Shown here: positions 60,129 through 64,000 of the stretch, piece by piece
Layout of the letters: every line of letters starts with the position of its first letter
Numbering within the stretch: the first letter of the stretch is position 1
DNA from: Kribbella monticola
Lineage (GTDB): Bacteria > Actinomycetota > Actinomycetes > Propionibacteriales > Kribbellaceae
Direction of reading: 5' to 3'
DNA length: 64,000 nucleotides
Assembly: GCF_003261635.1 (NCBI RefSeq)
Contig: NZ_QFXK01000010.1
Coordinates: 62,001 to 126,000 of the forward strand
Made by a program: the position numbers and the translations under genes
Notes under the pieces: model-generated
The model's input: only the letters and a program-made list of their open reading frames with translations
What the model was told of the DNA's origin: nothing
Databases searched by the model: none

Positions 60129-61135
60129 ACGGTCACCTCCGCGGCCGCCTGGCGCTGCTCGCGGCTCATACCCCAGCGGTTGCGTTCGGCCCGCGTCTGC
60201 GAGCGCAGCTTCGGGTTGATGATCTCGTCGATGGAGAAGTTGATCAGGGACAGAGCCGCGCCGAAGAGCGCGATCAACAGGCCCGGCGGCGCGAACCACC
60301 ACCAGGCGCCGAGCCGGAGCGAGAGTCCGTTCTGGGCGAAGTAGAGCATCGTGCCCCAGGTGAACGATCCGGACGCCCCGAGTCCGAGGAACGACAGACC
60401 GGCCTCGCCGAGAATCGCGAAGATCACCGCGAAGACCACCTGCGACGCGAGGAGTGGAATCAGGTTCGGCAGGATCTCCACGAGCAGGATCCGCCAGCGC
60501 TTCTCGCCGCCGATCCGGGCGGCGAGCACGTAGTCACGGCTGCGCACGCTGAGAGTGAAGCCGCGCAGGACCCGCGCCGATCCGGCCCAGCTGGTGATGG
60601 CCAGTACCGCCGCCACCAGCCAGATGGACTTGTTCGGTACGTAGCTGGAGATCACGATCACCAAGGGCAGGCCGGGGATGACCAGCATGATGTTGGTGAG
60701 CAGCGAGAACGCTTCGTCGACCCAGCCGCCGACGAAGGCGCCGACGAGACCGAAGAAGGACGACAGCAGCAACGTGATCGCACCGACCACGACGCCGATA
60801 ATCAGCGAGCCGCGCGTCGCGTAGGCGAGTTGGGCGAAGATGTCCTGCCCGGTCTGCGTGGTTCCGAGCAGGAAGCCGTGCCCCGGACCGGTCAGCCCGA
60901 TGTCACGGACCGTCGACGGATCGCCGACGACCAGCGGGCCGATCAGCCCGAACAGGACGATCAGACCGGCGATGCTCAGACCGACGCCGAGCTTGAGTGT
61001 CATCGGCGGGAACAGGCGCCTCTTCCGGGTGACGGGCCGCCGTTCCGCGGTGGCCGACGGCGCCGCCGCCTCAGTGCTGCCTTGCGGGCTGCTTTGAGCG
61101 CTGCCTTGAGTGGTCCCTTGAGTGGTCGTCTCCAT
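60125..61135 (-). CDS. ABC transporter permease, DppC/OppC type
   Basis: The 336-aa permease starts with a Gln/Ser/Thr-rich low-complexity tail (repeats of TQG and QGS), which is unusual, then TM1 at LGVGLSIAGLIVLFGLIGPLVVG, and a second block of five TM segments with the motif VLRGFTLSVRSRDYVLAARIGGEKRWRILLVEILPN facing the ATPases. ATG 61135 (AAGGGG upstream) is preferred to GTG 61144. Confidence 0.93.
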   Translation of the reverse strand: METTTQGTTQGSAQSSPQGSTEAAAPSATAERRPVTRKRRLFPPMTLKLGVGLSIAGLIVLFGLIGPLVVGDPSTVRDIGLTGPGHGFLLGTTQTGQDIFAQLAYATRGSLIIGVVVGAITLLLSSFFGLVGAFVGGWVDEAFSLLTNIMLVIPGLPLVIVISSYVPNKSIWLVAAVLAITSWAGSARVLRGFTLSVRSRDYVLAARIGGEKRWRILLVEILPNLIPLLASQVVFAVIFAILGEAGLSFLGLGASGSFTWGTMLYFAQNGLSLRLGAWWWFAPPGLLIALFGAALSLINFSIDEIINPKLRSQTRAERNRWGMSREQRQAAAEVTV

Positions 61136-61150
61136 CGGATTCACCCCTTC

Positions 61151-62140
61151 CTAGGACCGCGCACGGGTGCGCGGGTCGATGACGCCGTACAGGAGGTCGA
61201 CCAGCAGGTTCGCCCCGAGCACCGCGAGGGTGATGATCAGGAACACGCCCTGCATGAGCGCGTAGTCGTTGTTGCTCACGGCAAGCAACAGGGCGGAACC
61301 GATGCCGGGATAGGAGAAGACGGCCTCGGTCACGATCGAACCGGCGACCACGAAGCCCAGCGAGATCGCGAATCCCGAGATGGACGGCAGGACCGCGTTG
61401 CGCGCGACGTACCGCGAACGGATCCGGCGCGGGGTGAGTCCTTTCGCCTCCGCGGTGAGTACGAAGTCCTCGGACAGGGTGGAAACCATCATGTTGCGCA
61501 TGCCCAGCATCCAGCCGCCGACGGACGACACGACGATGGTCAGCGCCGGCAGCGCGCCGTGGTACGCGACCGACTGGACGAACGGCAGGTTCCATCCCGG
61601 TGTCACCGAGTACACGTCGTACCCACCGTTGAGGGGGAAGATCGGCCAGGTGCTGCCGAGCAGGAACAGCAACAGCAGCGCGAGCCAGAAGTAGGGCACC
61701 GACTGCAGCATGGTGGTGACCGGGATCAGGTTGTCGATCCACGAACCGCGCCGCCAGCCCGCGGCACGGCCGAGCAGGATCCCGAAGGCGAACGAGATCG
61801 CCGTCGCCAGGCCGATCAGGCCGACGGTCCAGGGCAGCGTCTGGCCGATGACCTGCGAGACCGGGGCGGGGAAGTACGCGATCGACGTGCCCAGGTTGCC
61901 GGAGACCAACTGGTGAAGGTACTTGCCGTACTGGCTCCACAGCGAGCCGTTCGTGTCCGTCCCGAGCAGCGCCTGGATCGCCGCTCGGGTGGTCGGCGTG
62001 ACCGGGCCCTTGGTCGCCAGCTTCGACAACATGAGGTCGACCGGGTTCCCCGGCATCAGCCGGGGAATCAGGAAATTCAGGGTCAGCGCGGCCCAGAGGG
62101 CGGCGACGTAGAAGACCAGTTTTCGCAGTAGGTAGCGCAC
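61151..62140 (-). CDS. ABC transporter permease, DppB/OppB type
   Basis: The 329-aa permease has TM1 LVFYVAALWAALTLNFLIPRLMPGNP, the family segment with loss of polarity around YFWLALLLLFLLGS, and the cytoplasmic loop LSEDFVLTAEAKGLTPRRIRSRYVARNAVLP. GTG start, 18 bases after the binding-protein stop. Confidence 0.94.
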   Translation of the reverse strand: MRYLLRKLVFYVAALWAALTLNFLIPRLMPGNPVDLMLSKLATKGPVTPTTRAAIQALLGTDTNGSLWSQYGKYLHQLVSGNLGTSIAYFPAPVSQVIGQTLPWTVGLIGLATAISFAFGILLGRAAGWRRGSWIDNLIPVTTMLQSVPYFWLALLLLFLLGSTWPIFPLNGGYDVYSVTPGWNLPFVQSVAYHGALPALTIVVSSVGGWMLGMRNMMVSTLSEDFVLTAEAKGLTPRRIRSRYVARNAVLPSISGFAISLGFVVAGSIVTEAVFSYPGIGSALLLAVSNNDYALMQGVFLIITLAVLGANLLVDLLYGVIDPRTRARS

Positions 62141-62158
62141 AGCGGTCGCCTGCGCTGC

Positions 62159-63853
62159 TCAGCCGGCGGGCGTGATCGTCTTGAGAACGATCCCGGCGTC
62201 CCAGGCCTTCCAGGCCGCGGGCAGGACGTACAGGTTGTCCTTGGTCGGCCAGCCGGTCACGCGCGAGGTGTTGAACTCGGTGAGCATCGAGTTCACGTAG
62301 ATCGGGATGTAGGGGAGCTGGTCGGAGATGACGGCCTGGATCTTGGCGAACTCAGCCTTCTGCGCGGCCTTGTCGGCCGTGCCTGCCGCCGCCGTGAGTG
62401 CCGCGTCGACGGTCGGATTCGAGAACCGGGCGAAGTTGCCGGCCGTCGCCGTCTTGCCCACCGGCGCGGTGTTCACCGTCGCCAGCTTGCCGTTGTAGAC
62501 GAAGTACGGGTTCGTGGACGCGCCGAGGCCGACGGAGTCCAGTGACAGCTGGAACTTGCCGTTGGTCTGCGCGGCGTTCCATTCGTTCCAGGAGACCTGG
62601 CTCGGCTTGAGTTCGATGCCGGCCGCGGCCAGTTGCTGCTTGAGGGTGTCGTTGATCGAGATGTAGTCGCTCCAGCCGGTGACCGTCTGGATCGTCAGCG
62701 AGAGCCGCTTGCCGGCCTTGGTCCGGATTCCGTCGCCGCCCTTGGTCCAGCCGGCGGCGTCGAGGATCTTGTTCGCCTCTGCGGCGTCGGCGGACTGCGG
62801 AAGGGCGGCGGATCCGGACGAGGCGATCCAGTCGCGGTCACGATCGGGCAGCAGCAGGGTCGGCGATCCGACGCCCGCGACCCCGCCACCGGCGAGCTTG
62901 GCGAGTTGTTCGCGGTTCATGGCGAGGTAGATCGCTTTGCGGACGGCGGGGTCGGTCTGCGGCCCGGTGCAACCGAGACCCGCGTTGGCACACGTCACGA
63001 TCAGGGTCGTCATCACCGGGGTGTTCACGTACGACAGGTTCTTGCCCGACTTGATGATGTTGTCGATGCCCGGCAGATAGGCGCTGGCCCAGTCGACCTT
63101 GCCCGCGACCAGCGCGGCGCTGGCGGCGTCCGCCGATTCGATCGGGATGTAGCGCACCTCCTTGATGGCGGGCTTGCCCTGCTCCCAGTACTGATCGTTC
63201 TTGGTGAGCACGAAGCTCTGCGGAGTGAACGACTTCAGCTTGAACGGACCGGTTCCAACCGGATTCTCGTTCAGGTTCGTCGTCGGGTCCTTGATGTCCT
63301 TCCAGATGTGCTCGGGCACGATCGCCTGGTTGGCCAGTACGGCGGGCTCCTGCATCAGCGATTTCGACTTGAAGGTCAGTACGGCGGTGTCGTCCGAGAC
63401 CGCCTTGGCCGTCGCGGCCAGGCCCGACGGATTGAGAGCGGGTGTCTTCGAGACGAGGTTGAAGGTGAACGCGACATCCTTCGCGGTGAAGGGCTGGCCA
63501 TCGTTCCACTTCACGCCCGGGCGGATCTTGATGGTGAGCTCGGTCCCGGCCGGGTTCCAGGAGAAGCCGCTGGCGAGCACCGGTGTCGGGTCCGACTGCT
63601 TGGCGAAGTTGTACCAGTACAGCGGCTCGTAGATGACGCCGAGCGTCGGCTGCAGCGCGGTGGTGCTGAACGGGTTGAAGTTCTTGGTGGTGATGGCGCC
63701 GGCGGCGATGGTGATCGAAGCATCCTTGGAGCCACCGGCTTGGTTGCCCGCGGCGTCGGAGCAGGCGGCGAGCAGGACTGCGGCAGCCGTTGCGGAGGCC
63801 GCTACCCCGAGCAGGCGGCGCATCCTCGTACGGTTCGTCGGGTTCCGGAGCAT
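62159..63853 (-). CDS. ABC transporter substrate-binding lipoprotein, family 5
   Basis: The 564-aa extracellular binding protein has a lipoprotein signal with lipobox LAAC (LGVAASATAAAVLLAACSD). Family 5 landmarks are TTKNFNPFSTTALQPTLGVIYEPLYWYN, WNDGQPFTAKDVAFTFNLV and RKAIYLAMNREQLAKLAGG. Family 5 importers carry peptides, but some carry oligosaccharides such as cellobiose. The ROK-like site upstream and the carbohydrate setting make a sugar cargo plausible. First gene of the five-gene importer operon; AAAGGA lies upstream of the ATG. Confidence 0.93.
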   Translation of the reverse strand: MLRNPTNRTRMRRLLGVAASATAAAVLLAACSDAAGNQAGGSKDASITIAAGAITTKNFNPFSTTALQPTLGVIYEPLYWYNFAKQSDPTPVLASGFSWNPAGTELTIKIRPGVKWNDGQPFTAKDVAFTFNLVSKTPALNPSGLAATAKAVSDDTAVLTFKSKSLMQEPAVLANQAIVPEHIWKDIKDPTTNLNENPVGTGPFKLKSFTPQSFVLTKNDQYWEQGKPAIKEVRYIPIESADAASAALVAGKVDWASAYLPGIDNIIKSGKNLSYVNTPVMTTLIVTCANAGLGCTGPQTDPAVRKAIYLAMNREQLAKLAGGGVAGVGSPTLLLPDRDRDWIASSGSAALPQSADAAEANKILDAAGWTKGGDGIRTKAGKRLSLTIQTVTGWSDYISINDTLKQQLAAAGIELKPSQVSWNEWNAAQTNGKFQLSLDSVGLGASTNPYFVYNGKLATVNTAPVGKTATAGNFARFSNPTVDAALTAAAGTADKAAQKAEFAKIQAVISDQLPYIPIYVNSMLTEFNTSRVTGWPTKDNLYVLPAAWKAWDAGIVLKTITPAG

Positions 63854-63940
63854 TGGTTGATTCCTTTCCGGGAACGGTCGTTCCGCCCGGAGGGCGGGGC
63901 CTGCGGGGCATCACCTGACGCCACCAGGAGCACAGGAGAT

Positions 63941-63956
63941 GAAGCGGTTAAGCTTC
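63941..63956. promoter_or_regulatory. Inverted repeat GAAGC-N6-GCTTC upstream of the importer
   Basis: Perfect 5-bp arms around GGTTAA, about 90 bases before the binding-protein start. It may be a second regulator site beside the ROK-like one. Confidence 0.3.
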
Positions 63957-63970
63957 TTTGAGCGGGTAAC

Positions 63971-63987
63971 TTAGTTTGCCTAACAAA
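63971..63987. promoter_or_regulatory. ROK-like operator TTAGTT-N5-AACAAA upstream of the importer
   Basis: Two 6-base arms match at 5 of 6 positions across TGCCT; shifted by three bases, GTTTG-N5-CAAAC (63974-63988) is a perfect 5-bp-arm repeat. AT-rich for this genome and about 120 bases before the start codon. The same 6-5-6 architecture occurs at 24097-24113. Confidence 0.45.
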
Positions 63988-64000
63988 CGATGCGCAAGGG

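Noticed and set aside
1..64000. Insertion sequences, prophage, tRNA genes or attachment sites
   Set aside because: No transposase, integrase, phage gene or convincing tRNA cloverleaf was seen on either strand by reading; a dedicated scan was not possible.

Overview
The window is high-GC DNA with GTG starts, GGAGG-type ribosome binding sites, many secreted glycosidases and ANTAR, LuxR and OmpR regulators. It belongs to a soil-type actinomycete. The gene mix resembles the Nocardioidales/Kribbella group, but that placement is an inference from style, not from a marker gene. I see no rRNA, tRNA, transposase, prophage or CRISPR array, so the region looks like ordinary chromosome rich in accessory carbohydrate functions. 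No gene-free stretch exceeds about 280 bases.

Region 1 (1-11700) is a polysaccharide-utilisation block. A heparinase II/III-like lyase and a DUF2264 protein overlap on the plus strand. A DeoR-type HTH/LacI-type sensor repressor faces them. A divergent six-gene operon follows: D-2-hydroxyacid dehydrogenase, sugar ABC importer (lipoprotein and two permeases, no ATPase), DUF624 membrane protein and a secreted GH43-like enzyme. Region 2 (11700-24200) is mixed housekeeping and stress: hsp20 under a promoter carrying a RheA-like operator, a GAF-ANTAR regulator, an EEP nuclease, two alpha/beta hydrolases, a cNMP-binding histidine kinase beside a receiver-flavoprotein fusion, a phosphoesterase-MFS-PD40 operon, and a secreted propeller-like protein.

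Region 3 (24200-33650) holds an 1116-aa S8 protease closed by a 17-bp perfect hairpin, a zinc-ribbon protein, a secreted GH27-CBM13 alpha-galactosidase, a DUF4139 protein and a metallo-beta-lactamase/Rieske fusion. Region 4 (33633-51412) is one minus-strand run of thirteen genes with gaps of at most about 33 bases and several ATGA/GTGA overlaps. It looks like a Wzx/Wzy-type exopolysaccharide operon: DegT aminotransferase, CapD-like dehydratase, RtcB-like protein, 1408-aa beta-helix/PKD surface protein, degenerate Wzz/BY-kinase, HprK-like kinase, glycosyltransferase, 144-aa orphan, APH-like kinase, polymerase, flippase, lipoprotein and priming sugar transferase. The RtcB homologue inside this operon is the most unexpected item in the window.

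Region 5 (51504-57084) is a regulatory island beside that operon: a cytoplasmic kinase with two LuxR response regulators, a second beta-helix protein with an operator in its promoter, and a membrane kinase/OmpR regulator pair. Three direct GTCATC repeats at exact 11-bp spacing upstream of the first kinase look like a binding site for an OmpR/PhoP-type regulator. Region 6 (57272-64000) is a BrkB/YihY membrane protein and a complete five-gene oligopeptide-type ABC importer (SBP-B-C-D-F), whose upstream DNA carries a ROK-like operator.
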